A DNA stretch of 64,000 bases from Phytophthora colocasiae (taxonomy: Eukaryota > Oomycota > Peronosporomycetes > Peronosporales > Peronosporaceae): contig JAGKQI010000105.1 in assembly GCA_018806915.1 (NCBI GenBank), positions 2,232,001 through 2,296,000 of the forward strand, given 5' to 3'. The position numbers and the translations under genes were made by a program. Shown here in pieces: positions 29,441 through 40,097 of the stretch (the stretch's first letter is position 1; every line of letters starts with the position of its first letter). The notes below the pieces were generated by a model. It had not been told where the DNA came from. It worked only from the letters and a program-made list of their open reading frames with translations, and searched no databases.

Positions 29441-30463
29441 ATGAAGCGGAAGCACAGCACCAGCGCAGGTCACACAGGAGCAAGCAGCAGACAAGATCCC
29501 TCGCAATTAGAGAAGAAAGGTATGTAATTACTATGTATATTCAATTACAACGCTGTTGCTTCAAATTAGCGTCTTTGAGAGCGCTACACGTTTTGAATTT
29601 TGAATTTTACGCAAAGCTCACAACGTTTGTTATTATTGTCGTGATAATAGCGAAATCCTCGATAGGAGATGTACCTGAGGGAGAGATGGAGTTGGACGAA
29701 ATGGTCATCCAGGACTTTCTACTGCGGGACTGCCAGGCATCGTCCAAAGTACGTGATGAGCCGAAGTTGTTAATACTGCTGTATTGATCGTGAAAATGGC
29801 TGCAGAAATTAATGGAACAAGCGAATACTCGAGTTGCAGAACTCCGGCAAGAGCTGGAGGAGGGCAAGAAAGTACTGATGGATGCACTTGAAGCCGAAAA
29901 GGAGAATTTAGACAAAGGTACGTGGGGTGTGTATGAGTAAATGAAGAGTGGGGAAACTGATCTTTGTGTGTGTTACGATAGACGCAAAATCATTTACGAT
30001 TTCTGTGCGGTGTATTACTGGCCCGTATCGAGGACGGAAATTCTCCATGGCTATTGACGCGGTATGGTGTCTAACTGCTACAATAATCTTACAGAATATC
30101 TAATGCATGTCCTTGCTGGGTAGAAACGACATTCTTCCTGTTTTATAGGACGTTCTACTGGCCGAAAGTTCCGGCCTCCTCGCGGGTTGAGTATGCCCAA
30201 GGACTCGGAACTGTCAACGTCACATGGAGAGGTGCGCAACAATACATCAGTGATTACTTTTGAAGCCTAACACCATTTGCCTGCAGATCAAGATGGAGAC
30301 GCCAGGGAAATTCTTCTTTATCGACTTGGATAGTACCAATGGCACCCGTATCGACGACGTGGAGCTGAATCCGAACGAGCCGTACGAGTTAACCATTACC
30401 AAAGCCATTAAAGTCGAAGTTGGCGCTGGAGAGTATCAATTCACGTTCGAGGAGAAAGCGTGA
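29441..30463 (+). CDS. FHA-domain protein with coiled coil
   Basis: Exons 29441-29519, 29651-29748, 29806-29917, 29982-30061, 30124-30231 and 30287-30463 join to 217 residues. A basic N-terminus ([20 protein letters not shown]) and a coiled coil ([20 protein letters not shown]) precede one FHA domain. The FHA domain shows [34 protein letters not shown], the phosphothreonine-binding STSHGEI and [18 protein letters not shown] domains bind phosphothreonine peptides, so a signalling or DNA-damage adaptor role is likely. The fifth exon must start at 30124: the alternative acceptor nearer to it produces a stop and loses the GRS motif. I cannot name an orthologue. Confidence 0.88.
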
Positions 30464-30712
30464 ACACACAACACGAAGTGAATTGCTAGTGGTTATTAAG
30501 CCACTAGCCGATAGTATTATATTCCGCTTTCCTTTTCAATCTTTCTCTTCGTTTCTTTCAAAGTTTGTCGGTTAGTGTCCATATCTTCAGCTGAGTAAGC
30601 CATACGAGCTCTTCCACAAGTCTTCCGACAACTACACCACCGTGACCTCCTTGTTTTTTTTAACTGCAAAAAAGAAAGCACTGCTTTCGCTTCTTGCAAC
30701 AGAAAAAAACAT

Positions 30713-31094
30713 CTAGTTGGAGCCCGAGATCTTGTCCTTGAAGTCGCCCAAAGCCTTGTCCGTTTTGTCCAGAGCTGCCTGTGCGTTTGCGTCACCAGCA
30801 AATGCCATCTGGCACGTCGTCCAGCTCGATCCAGCGCCCGCACCCGCGCCCAGTCCTGCCACAAGTCCACGACCTGCGCCCGAGCCTGATAAAAAACAAA
30901 TTTAAAAAATTCAAAGTGTCAGGTATTTTCAGCTATTTAGATAAAAAGATCGACATCAACGTACGCGCCAAAACGAGGGACGTGAGGCCGCCAGCCACGA
31001 GGCCAGCACCGAAGTAGAGCGTGAAGTTCTCCAGGCACTTGTCCCACTTCTCAGAGATACGGTACTCGGACGGGATTTCCTTGTTGTCGCTCAT
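30713..31094 (-). CDS. MIC10: MICOS subunit MIC10
   Basis: MIC10 shapes crista junctions in the mitochondrial inner membrane by oligomerising. Exons 31094-30965 and 30885-30713 join through a split Arg codon to 100 residues. The family signature is present: SEKWDKCLENFTLYFGAGLV, then two short hydrophobic hairpin helices with glycine-rich motifs (GAGLVAGGLTSLVLA and GAGRGLVAGLGAGAGAGSS), then TTCQMAF. A short charged tail (ALDKTDKALGDFKDKISGSN) extends beyond animal MIC10. It is divergent from the PDCD2-like gene with 153 bp between the start codons. Confidence 0.92.
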
Positions 31095-31247
31095 GATGCT
31101 CGTGCTCTTCCTGGCTTTAGCTCTCACCGACGTGAGGACGGCGAGATACCTGATTTTCAGCCACTCATCATGCAGTATTTTAAATAATTCCTACTAAGTA
31201 CGATACCGTTTGGAGACCATCAAAAATGTCAATTCAATTTCTTTGTG
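31095..31247. promoter_or_regulatory. Divergent promoter region MIC10 / PDCD2-like
   Basis: These 153 bp separate two divergent start codons and must contain both core promoters. The region is AT-rich near the PDCD2-like side. No specific motif is assigned. Confidence 0.4.
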
Positions 31248-32522
31248 ATGGACGAGGAGCGAGTTGTGCTGTTAGGCATTATCCAGGAACGTCAGAGTGT
31301 TGATAACACTTCTCCTTATGTGTGCAAAGCTGGAGGAACACCCGTAAGTATTGGTTACATAAATTTAGCTTGTAGTTCATTGAGTTGGATGATATATAAA
31401 CCAATTCCTGTAATGTAACAGGCTTGGTACGCGAACGCTCCGAAAGAAGCTGATACGTTGACGTGCACGAAGTGCGGCAAAGGATTGTTTCTTGTTGCAC
31501 AAGTATACGCTCCCGTGGAATCAGATCGAACGCTCTACGTCTTCGGGTGCAATTCGGTTGCATGCACTGAAAATTCAGGGAGTTGGCGAGTACTGCGGGA
31601 CCAAGCCGAACCAGCGAAGGAAGCTCTTACTGAGGTGGAAGTTAAGGACGTGACGAAGCAGATCGACCAAGTGAAACTTGCATGGGGGTCAGATAGTGAG
31701 GATAGCGATTGGAGTGACGATGAGTTCGATAACAAGACTCTGGCTCCTGCAGCTGATGTTGTGGACTTGGAAGCTCTGCTTCAACAACGTGATGATGCCA
31801 TGAAGACTACCGTGAAAGCAGTTAAATCCGCCCCAGTGGTGAAAAAGGATGAAGCTTCAAAGGAGACAGCTTCTACTTGTAAACACAACGCCTTCCCAGC
31901 TCTGCCGATTGAAGTGATCGATGAACCGTATGAAAATTACACTTCCGAGCACGACTTTGCTCACGAAAACCGCTTGCTAGAAGACTACATGAAGCAGGAA
32001 GAGGAGGAGAAATCCACCGATATCGGAGACTTACGAACTGTCATCACGAACTCGAAGAAGAAGAAGGGAGGTGCAGCACAATCCGGTGGCGCTTCTTCGT
32101 CGTCAGGTGAATCTTACGAGAAGACCCCAGCACAACAGCGACATTTGCTGCGCTTCCAGAAGCGAATCAGTCGGTGTCCTTTGCAGTGTCTTCGCTACGA
32201 TTATGGTGGGGAACCGCTGTGGCCAGTGGTGATCCCACAAAATCTCAAGGTTCCTCCTTGTCCTGGCTGTGGAGCAGAGCGGTCATTCGAGATGCAGTTG
32301 ACCCCAACAATCAACTACTTCCTGAAGGTTGACGAGTACGCAACAGCCGACATTTCCTCGCACAAGAAACCTCTCAATACCAACAACGTCTCGCCTGATG
32401 CACTTAAAACTGTACCTCCTGGTGGTATGGATTGGCTCAGCCTTATTGTGTATAGCTGTCCCGCTAGCTGTGCCCAGTATCACGAGGAGTTCATCTACGT
32501 CGTGCCATCTCCAACATCCTAA
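31248..32522 (+). CDS. PDCD2/TSR4 family ribosome-assembly protein
   Basis: Members of this family escort ribosomal protein uS5 (Rps2) during 40S assembly. Exons 31248-31343 and 31422-32522 (phase 0) give 398 residues. The N-terminal zinc-binding half has DTLTCTKCGKGLFLVAQVYA and TLYVFGCNSVACTENSGSWR. An acidic linker follows (GSDSEDSDWSDDE). The C-terminal half has QCLRYDYGGEPLWP, PPCPGCGAERSFEMQLTP and a final YSCPASC...EEFIYVV. Length and motif order fit PDCD2L/PDCD2. Confidence 0.93.
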
Positions 32523-32642
32523 TACATTCTCCTGGCCGCGACCAGGAATCAAATCGACCGTCATTCTCTTCGTGCAACATTACTCTTCGTGCAACATTTA
32601 GTAGTCACAACAATCCTCAACCTCTCGAACCTGCACCGAACT

Positions 32643-34859
32643 ATGCGGGCAATTCACGCTCGGGTCCTGCAGCGCACGGCCTCCAGCAGGCGTAGCTCCT
32701 TGCCATTGCGTTCACCCTCCTTCCTATCAGCCAATGAGGTGCCAGGTCGATGCAATTTCTCCTTCAGTGCGATGTATCCAACGCCCAGCGAGTCCGCCTC
32801 AATGGATGACACGGATGACAAATCCACGCCTCGAGTGGTCTGTGGCAAGTGCAATGCGACTCTAACCGCCACTAAAGACTTGGTTTTCTTCAAATGGTAC
32901 GAATTAGTTGATAGGAGGTCTTTAATAATGGATTAATTCAATGTTTTGTGTTGTTCACGTTGCAGGAGGAACGGTATTCATGTATCCAGTGCGACGGATG
33001 AACCATTGAAGAATTTGTTCCCTGAAGACTCTGTAGAGGACGCTAATTCGAGTTGGAAGAAGCACAAGATGCTCTGTATCAAATGCAACTCCCAGGTTGG
33101 CACGTTGGCGCGGATCTATTCGTCAGACAAGGTTTTGTTCAGTGCATCGTGCGTAGCTGTGCAAATGCCAGAGAATCAGTCCCCGTTGCTGTCATTGTCG
33201 GGATACCCTTCTTCGCTACTGAGCTTCACGATGTGGTCTGAATTGATCTTGATGGCGGAGACACAGCCAAAGTTGAAGAACCTGTTGCAGATCCGCAGGG
33301 TTGACAACATTAAAGACTACTCGTCGGACAACGTTCAGCTAAACCGTAAACTGCTGATGGCCAAGGATCTGCAAGAACTTCTGCGTTTAGTGGATGAAAA
33401 CGTAAGTGCACGAAGTACGTCGAGTTTGATGAGGTTGTGTATTAATTATCCATGGGTTCCCTTGCAGGTTTTCGCCTTGAACCACTACAACATTAGAACG
33501 GCGATCGACAGGGCAGGCCGATTTGTGTCGACTCGAACAACGCGAGCGAACATAGTGGTAAGAACTCTTGAGCTCTTCTAATATTGCTCTTGTGTTAATA
33601 GTTATCAATTCTGTTGTTACAGGCACTTGGCAGCAACGACCGTTCTAGCACATCTGAAGCACCCGAAGATGATCTGTTAACGATCCCTTCGCCGGCCCTG
33701 TTTGCTAAATGGTCAGCTAAGCCCACCGCCTTGGATACCAAGCGGTAAGCCCTTTCGTTGTGTATCAACCTAAGCTAATGGTCTAACATTTTTCCTTTCC
33801 TATCCAATTTGGCAACACAGATTCTGGAAGCTGATCGATGAGACTGAGAAGCTGGTGAACTTTGGCATTGCAGCCTTTAAGACGGGTGGTTCACTGACTA
33901 ATCTCACAACTGCTTTAATGCGCCTTGGTGTGGGTCGGACTTCCATTTTACAGTACGTCAACTGAAATCATGATATTGCTTGATAAGGTTGTCCCTAATG
34001 CGATTATTGTAGACCTGTAGCAGCGCAGACAGTGTATCTAGCACAATCTGACAAGGCGAAGATCAATGCACACGAAGCGTGCATGGTGGTCACAGCGATA
34101 GCTCACTTGTTGCCGAGAGAAAGCCGCAAGCAGGAATGGGTTGGGGAATCAATGCAAGCCGCAAGTAAGATGCTGTTGGCTGAGTTGGCGGATGAGAACA
34201 TCAGTGCTGAGGATAAGTTGCGAGCGGCAGAGATTATTGTCCCGCTTTCTCGGGCATTTTTGTTCGTGGAAATGTTCGACGACGATCTGTTCCGGAAAGT
34301 TTTCCAAGAAGTTAACTCGGGAGCACTGGATAAAGTCGCTTTGTCACCGTTGAAGCTACGGGTACTCAAGTCGAAGCTGTATCAGGTTCACCTGGACTGC
34401 GAGCTCAACGATCGCCCGAGCGAATTTCGATTAACGCGTGCGTTGGCTGAAGAATGCAAACGGGTGTTCGACGCTCACCAAAAGAAGGGCAAGAGCTCGT
34501 CGTTCCGTCTGCATCGCCTTGTGTGTACTGCGCTGGATGAGATCGGAATCGCGAACGAGACGTCGTACGCAGCGGAGGAAGGTTACCATTTCGATGTAGT
34601 GGCTCCAAAGCAGAAAATCGCGATCGAGCTTAACCCGCCAGACTGCTATCAGGCTTTGGAACCGGACCAAGAGGATGAAGACCCGAAAACCTTCGGCTTC
34701 GTTGATCTCAAGGCTCGGCACCTGGCGCTTTTAGGCTGGACTGTGATTCAACTTCATGCTGACCGGTTCCAGCACTTGGAGACGGAGGAGAGAGCCATGT
34801 ATCTTAGCATGCTGTTAGAAATCGCCACTTGTCGTGAGCAAAAATCAGCTAGGAAGTGA
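32643..34859 (+). CDS. Mis18/yippee-like zinc fold joined to a RAP-domain region
   Basis: Exons 32643-32896, 32966-33401, 33468-33557, 33623-33744, 33821-33952 and 34013-34859 stay in phase and give 626 residues. The first 60 residues resemble a mitochondrial presequence. Residues 65-180 hold two CxxC knuckles (RVVCGKCNATLTATKDLVFF, and KMLCIKCNSQVGTLARIYSS before KVLFSASCVAV), the pattern of Mis18/yippee-like folds. The C-terminal part is helical and ends in a RAP domain (about 545-610: SYAAEEGYHFDVVAPKQKIA, IELNPPDCY, RHLALLGWTVIQLHADRF), an RNA-linked domain of organelle proteins. The 66-bp second intron has no stop in frame, and an ATG inside it (33429) could start a separate RAP protein. 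One fused gene or two overlapping genes are both possible. Confidence 0.65.
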
Positions 34860-34987
34860 TGCGAAACAACAACATGCAGCTTAGATTGAGATAGAAGACC
34901 ACAGTTTTCAATGCAAACACAGTCATGGAATTTCGCTAATCTCCTCTATATGCACATACATGCTCCAGCATACCGAGACTGGTTGTT

Positions 34988-35679
34988 CTAATCCGAGTGC
35001 TTGGATTTCTTCTTCTTGTGCTTCTTCTCCTTCTTCTCCTTTTTAGTAGACTTCTCGGTAGGCTCCTCTACAGCTGCATCCACTTTCTTTTTGTGCTTTT
35101 TCGACTTTTTCTTGTCCTTCTTCGACTTGTGTTTGGGTTCCTCATCGCTAAAAACAGCCGCCTCCTCCTTATCGTCCTCAACTGCAGCAGCTTCAGCCTC
35201 AACCTGTTCGAGTTTCCTCTTCTTGCTTTTCTTCTTCGGAGTCTCATGAGCTTCAGCCTCAGCAGCCTCCTTGGCAGCACGCTTGGCTTTCTTCTTAGCT
35301 TTTTTCTCCTTCTTCAGTCGTTTCTTCTCTTTCTTAGAGAGTTCACTGTCTTCATCTTCCTCCTTGTCTTCCTCCCAGTGTTTGTGCTGGTAAGTGCCTT
35401 CACCCTGACGCACAAACATGGAGTACAGCCCGTTGTTGGGCAGCCCATCCGAACGCTTAGCGCTCTTCCTGCCACCAATTGATGCGAAACCCAGACCACC
35501 CTACAGAACCACACAAATACCATTCCAGTAAGAAGATCCGTCTCGCACGCCACATATCGGATTAAAACCGTAAAGACGGCGAAAAGGCTTAATCTGCCGC
35601 AATCTTTGCTTACCTTTTTGCCGCCCGGGCGCAGCTTCGAGAGCATGTCATGGAGACGGATGAGCTTCTCGTCCTCCAT
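34988..35679 (-). CDS. Lysine-rich, nucleolar-type protein
   Basis: Exons 35679-35614 and 35500-34988 (phase 0) give 192 residues. The N-terminus (MEDEKLIRLHDMLSKLRPGG, then GGLGFASIGGRK and LYSMFVRQGEGTYQHKHW) is conserved-looking with glycines placed like a reduced G-patch. The last 120 residues alternate Lys-rich and Glu-rich blocks (KKKSKKRKLEQ, EPKHKSKKDKKKSKKHKK). Such tails are typical of nucleolar ribosome-biogenesis factors. I cannot assign an orthologue. It converges on the RAP gene, 128 bp away. Confidence 0.75.
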
Positions 35680-36330
35680 TTTCTATACGTCGCGTGTCGT
35701 CTACAAGTCAAGGCGTTCTCTGGTAGCAGCAGTCTGATCTGCCAACCAGTGCTTTATGCAGGGTGTGGTGAACACAATGTACCGTCTTGAGGTACACTCT
35801 GTTTTGTGACAATAGTAGAACGGACAAATGAGACGAGATGACTTGGTGCTTACTAAAAGCAAGAGAATCCGTTACCTACTCTTTGAAGTGGGACAAGATG
35901 TGGGACAGTTAAACCCAGGGAGTCGTGAGGTTTTATTCGATCCCTTCGACATCGACCGAGGTTTTTATGCCACCTTGATGGTTGCTCTCGGTGGGAGGGG
36001 CCACATCAGAAGCAAGAACGGCCACTGCGGAATACCTTCCAAATTCAATACACAATTCTTGCCATTTATTGTTTAAAAGAAACCTTATAATTAATACCCT
36101 ATATATTCCATTTCACAAACAGAACCGATAATGACAGGTTCATGATACGCAGACCGCAACGTTTCGAGCTGACACTGACCTGACAGATTTGACAGGTGAC
36201 GACGTAAGCAGAGACCTCCTCCTGAGAAGCACCACTTGCCGCTCTACCCAGCTGACTCCGCCGTATGACTGGCAGGTCACTTTGCATTCTGCTTCATTAG
36301 CAAGAACCCGCCCAGCAGTGCTAGGAAAGC
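35680..36330. other. Intergenic region
   Basis: An open frame at 35828-36076 (82 codons from ATG) has no recognisable protein character. The remainder upstream of the 36331 gene shows nothing assignable. Confidence 0.45.
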
Positions 36331-37479
36331 ATGAGCACCACGCCCAACACATACGCCGACAAGGTGCACACGCCCGTGGCTGAAGGTGCGCACTACAATG
36401 ACGAGACTGCGCTTCGCCTGGATGTTTCTGCCCCTGGTGCTGAGAACAAGAAGGACGATGGCGACGTCACTGTCCCCATGGACAAGAACGGCCGTCCACT
36501 GGTCAAGTTCTTCAAGTGGCACATGACCCGCAAGCAGCGGATCCTGCTCATCATTGGCCTCGTGTTGATTCTCCTGGCTGTGATCCTGCTCATTGTGTTC
36601 TTGGCCATCATCCCGGCTGTGATCCAGCACTACGTCAACTCGGTGGACCTCACGATCAACTACTTGGACGTGAAGGGTGTCCCGAGCGACGATTCCCTCA
36701 AGGTAGAGCTAAGCCTCAACGTGCAGCACGACATCGGCATCTCCGCTACGACTGATGACATCACCGCTTCACTGCTGTATGGAGGCGTCGCTTTCGGCTC
36801 AGTGGTGATCCCCGGTCTGGACATTAAGACGGGCAAGCAGGACTACAACATCACGGTGGACGGCACTATGACGCTCACGGACGTCGACGCCTTCAACTTG
36901 ATGGCGGAGGGTCTGGTCGAGGACACAGAGGTCTCGGTTGGGGCTGAGGCCACCATCAAGGCTCATGCGATCGGCCTCACGTACGGTGGCCTGGACATGG
37001 AGCGCACACTGACTCTTGCTGGTTTCAACCAGTTCAGCGAACCGGCCCCGGAGATCGACTACATCAACTGGTTCGGCTGCAGTAACGACGTGTACCAAAT
37101 GGACATCAACGTGACGTTGACCAACCCAGCCACAATGGGTCTTGATGGTATTGGTGCGCTAAATCTGAGTCTGTACTACGCCGACAGCTACCTGGGATAC
37201 GCTGAGTCTCTCAAGCCCGAGCTGGGTTTGCCTCGTGGTGAAAGCGTGCAGCTCTTCCGTGCTACTGTGCCGCAGGACTCGTCCGGTCTCAAGAACATGG
37301 CTCTGGGTGTTGTTGGTGGCAGTGCTCAGTTCTACATTACCGGCAACAACCCGTACTCGACCGAGTACACTCAGTTCCAGGAAGCTATCAGCAAGGTCAA
37401 CATGAGCATTGTCTACACGGACGGCCTCTCCAGTCTGGGTTTCAACACGTCGTGCAACATCCTCTCGCTCCTTAGTTAG
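36331..37479 (+). CDS. Single-pass membrane protein, DUF3712/LEA-2-like (paralogue 2)
   Basis: This single-exon protein has 382 residues. The cytosolic N-terminus ends RPLVKFFKWHMTRKQR, followed by a membrane helix at about 71-95 (ILLIIGLVLILLAVILLIVF). The outer domain carries DLTINYLDVKGVPSDDSLKV, NWFGCSNDVYQMDINVTLTN and PATMGLDGIGALNLSLYYAD, and ends NTSCNILSLLS. Compared with paralogues 3 and 4 the outer domain is similarly long but clearly diverged. Codon use is strongly biased to C/G-ending codons relative to its neighbours (for example repeated CTG, AAC, GAC), which may mean high expression. The function is unknown. Confidence 0.82.
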   Translation: MSTTPNTYADKVHTPVAEGAHYNDETALRLDVSAPGAENKKDDGDVTVPMDKNGRPLVKFFKWHMTRKQRILLIIGLVLILLAVILLIVFLAIIPAVIQHYVNSVDLTINYLDVKGVPSDDSLKVELSLNVQHDIGISATTDDITASLLYGGVAFGSVVIPGLDIKTGKQDYNITVDGTMTLTDVDAFNLMAEGLVEDTEVSVGAEATIKAHAIGLTYGGLDMERTLTLAGFNQFSEPAPEIDYINWFGCSNDVYQMDINVTLTNPATMGLDGIGALNLSLYYADSYLGYAESLKPELGLPRGESVQLFRATVPQDSSGLKNMALGVVGGSAQFYITGNNPYSTEYTQFQEAISKVNMSIVYTDGLSSLGFNTSCNILSLLS

Positions 37480-38125
37480 GAACTCAAACGTATTAGATTC
37501 ATGGTAGCGATAGCAACAGCGAGCTCGAGCTTGAGTTAATAAAAGTCAGTTCGTGTGAATTCCAATGTTCAGCAAGTTGCGTGCGCAGCATTCAACGGGC
37601 AATGCCTGTGCAGCACCGGGAGCAACCAACAAGCCTAGCAAAGACAAGGCTGGCTGAATGGAATGATGTAGAAGGCTGCACGCTTCTACTACCTGTTAGA
37701 AGCTGCTTCAGGAGCTTCTCTGAAGAGATCTCTTTCATTTTCATTCTTTCGCAGCTAAAACCGTGTACAGTAAGGTAGTCTCTAGACTCGTAGTTTGGCT
37801 GTCTTGACTGTTTGGTAGTTCAACACACCTTTTTCTCATGAATCACCTCCGCCGTGTTGATGAACTCTATCCATCGTCGTGCAACGAGCACAATTGACAC
37901 GGTCGCTTACGAGCATCCTCTAGATCACTGGAACATTTGCTTGGCTTGTAATGCAATTTTACATACTCTTCCTAACACCTCTACGTATTTTCACAATGTG
38001 GATCTACACTGGTTGTTGATCTACGATATTCGAGATGCATCTACATGTACTGGCAACAACGAGTCTCTGGAACGACAAGCTTCACATTTGAATAATACTC
38101 GATAACCACTGCCAGTAGTACACTA
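37480..38125. other. Intergenic region between convergent paralogues
   Basis: No exon is supported between the 3' ends of two convergent family members. TACATGTA occurs at 38042-38049. Confidence 0.5.
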
Positions 38126-39283
38126 CTAGTAGCCGAGTACGGTCAGGAAACTGGATACGCACGACGTGTTGAACGATACATCGTTGAGCCCGTCGTCGTA
38201 CTCCACCGTCATATTGACCTTGCTAATAGCTTCCTTGAACTGCACATACTCGGTCGAGTACGGGTTGTCGCCACGAACGTTGACCTCAATTCCGCCGCTA
38301 AAGAAGCCTGTAATGACCCCTTCGAGAGCTGATGAGTCCTCTGACATGACCACACGGAATGTCTGGTTGCTCAATCCACGAGGCATCCCGAGCTCCGGTT
38401 TCTCAGAATACGCAAAACCCAAGTAGCTGTTGTTGTAATAGACGCTCATGTTGAGCGCTCCAATGCCTTGCAATCCCATCGTAGACGGGTTATTGACAGA
38501 CGCATTGACATCCATCTCGTAAATGCCGTCACTGCATCCCCACAAGTCAATGTGCTGCACTGTTGGATCCAAATCTTGGAACTTGTTGAAACCTACCAAC
38601 GACACTGTACGCTCGAAATTCAGATTGTTGAAATTGAGACCCATCGCGTGAGCGTCGACATCTGCCGTGGCCGTGATTGGAACTCTGTCATCCTGCATCA
38701 TAGCTTCAGCCATCGCATTGAATCCGTCCATGTTAGAGATCATCATGGTTGTGTCCATAGTCAAGTTGTAGTTCTGGCTGCCGGACTTGATATTCAAAGC
38801 CTCGATCCCAACAGTACCGAATATTATACCGCCGTAGATCAATGATGCCGTCATTTCCTTGGTAGTGGCCGACACTGGTACGTTGTGCTGTAGATTCACA
38901 CTAAACGTGACGTCGATTTCGGAGTCATTCGGAATATCGGTGACGTCCATGTAGTTGATCGTGAACACCACAGCGTTCATATAGTGCTGGATAAGGGCAG
39001 GTATAATAACCAGGAAGATAAGAAGCAGAACGATAAGGAGAAACAGCAAAATCGACCCAATGATGATGCCAAGTCGTTTCCTGCGGCTCATGCGCCATCG
39101 GAAGAACTTGACCATCGGACGACCACGTTTGTCCAGTGGAATATCTTCATCGTCCTTCTTGTTCTCAGCTCCTGGAGTTGTGACATCCAGATGTAGCGAA
39201 GTCTCTCCATGGTAGTCTGCGTGCTCGATGGACGTGCTCGAAAGTGTTCGCACCTCCTTATCTCCATACTTGTTCGGGGTCAT
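38126..39283 (-). CDS. Single-pass membrane protein, DUF3712/LEA-2-like (paralogue 3)
   Basis: This single-exon protein has 385 residues. The N-terminus contains ETSLHLDVTTPGAENKKDDE and RPMVKFFRWRMSRRKR, then a membrane helix (LGIIIGSILLFLLIVLLLIF). The outer domain has VFTINYMDVTDIPNDSEIDV, DLWGCSDGIYEMDVNASVNN and PSTMGLQGIGALNMSVYYNN, ending VSFNTSCVSSFLTVLGY. It is much closer to paralogue 4 than to 1 or 2, so those two share the most recent duplication although they now lie 5.4 kb apart on opposite strands. Confidence 0.82.
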   Translation of the reverse strand: MTPNKYGDKEVRTLSSTSIEHADYHGETSLHLDVTTPGAENKKDDEDIPLDKRGRPMVKFFRWRMSRRKRLGIIIGSILLFLLIVLLLIFLVIIPALIQHYMNAVVFTINYMDVTDIPNDSEIDVTFSVNLQHNVPVSATTKEMTASLIYGGIIFGTVGIEALNIKSGSQNYNLTMDTTMMISNMDGFNAMAEAMMQDDRVPITATADVDAHAMGLNFNNLNFERTVSLVGFNKFQDLDPTVQHIDLWGCSDGIYEMDVNASVNNPSTMGLQGIGALNMSVYYNNSYLGFAYSEKPELGMPRGLSNQTFRVVMSEDSSALEGVITGFFSGGIEVNVRGDNPYSTEYVQFKEAISKVNMTVEYDDGLNDVSFNTSCVSSFLTVLGY

Positions 39284-40097
39284 CTTGCAGCTCTACTAAC
39301 CTGACAAAGTTAAGTAAGGTAGACTTCTTCTTCGAGCCCGCAAAAACTGGAGTGAATACAGATCAATCGGCATCAAATAGCAGCTCAAATGAACAGTGGC
39401 AGAAGCACAGGTGCTGCGTGTATCCTTGGTCTGTCGGCTCTGTGACAGAGCCTCTGTCACAACACGAGCGTTATCGAGGATTCACTCAAAATCTTGACCC
39501 TTTAATGAAATAGAATGCTTCAGTATTAATATAACGGGGAACAGGTTCAAAGAGGTTCTTTTATTTGAATTGATGTTGAAAACAAAGGGTCACGACAATT
39601 AATATTAATTGTGACAAGTTGTAGACGAAATAGGAGCGGATCTCATGATGTTGATCTCCCATCGAAATATCATAAACTCGTTTGCTGATCAAGGAAAAGC
39701 AAGATCCCTGGGAATAACGAGGTCTCAAGGGGATCCCCACCTCGTAAGTAACGGATTCACTATGTTTCAGCAAGTCTAGCAGCTTTATAAATCAGGTGTT
39801 CTTATCGCTAAATGTCCGTGATCATAAACGAAATGCCCAAACGAGATATAGTGAGGCATCAACAGAGGCTATTAGCTCTGTAGACTGCTTGATCGACGCA
39901 TCTCTACTATAGAAATGCACAATTACTGGCAAGTTTTCCTTCTTGTTTCGATTGGCGACTCTGCTTCGGAGACTGCCAGACACAAACAACGAGCAGACTC
40001 ATTGCATGTCCAGGAATGCACGCTTCGAAAAGTATCGTAAGACGTAACTTTGTAAATAGGTGGGATATATTATTTTCTCCAGAGCAGACACGCCGGT
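39284..40097. other. Intergenic region with two small hairpins
   Basis: No gene is supported. TGTGACAGA-GCC-TCTGTCACA at 39441-39461 is a 9-bp-arm hairpin, and ACAATTAATATTAATTGT near 39595-39612 is an 18-bp AT-rich palindrome. The minus-strand open frame 39561-39773 starts only at TTG and is not recognised. Confidence 0.5.

Noticed and set aside
35828..36076. 82-codon open frame starting at ATG between two genes
   Set aside because: No conserved pattern, mixed composition and no paralogue in the window; such lengths occur by chance in this GC range.
39561..39773. Minus-strand frame that might look like a retroelement fragment
   Set aside because: No reverse transcriptase, integrase or RNase H motif can be read, and the start is a TTG.
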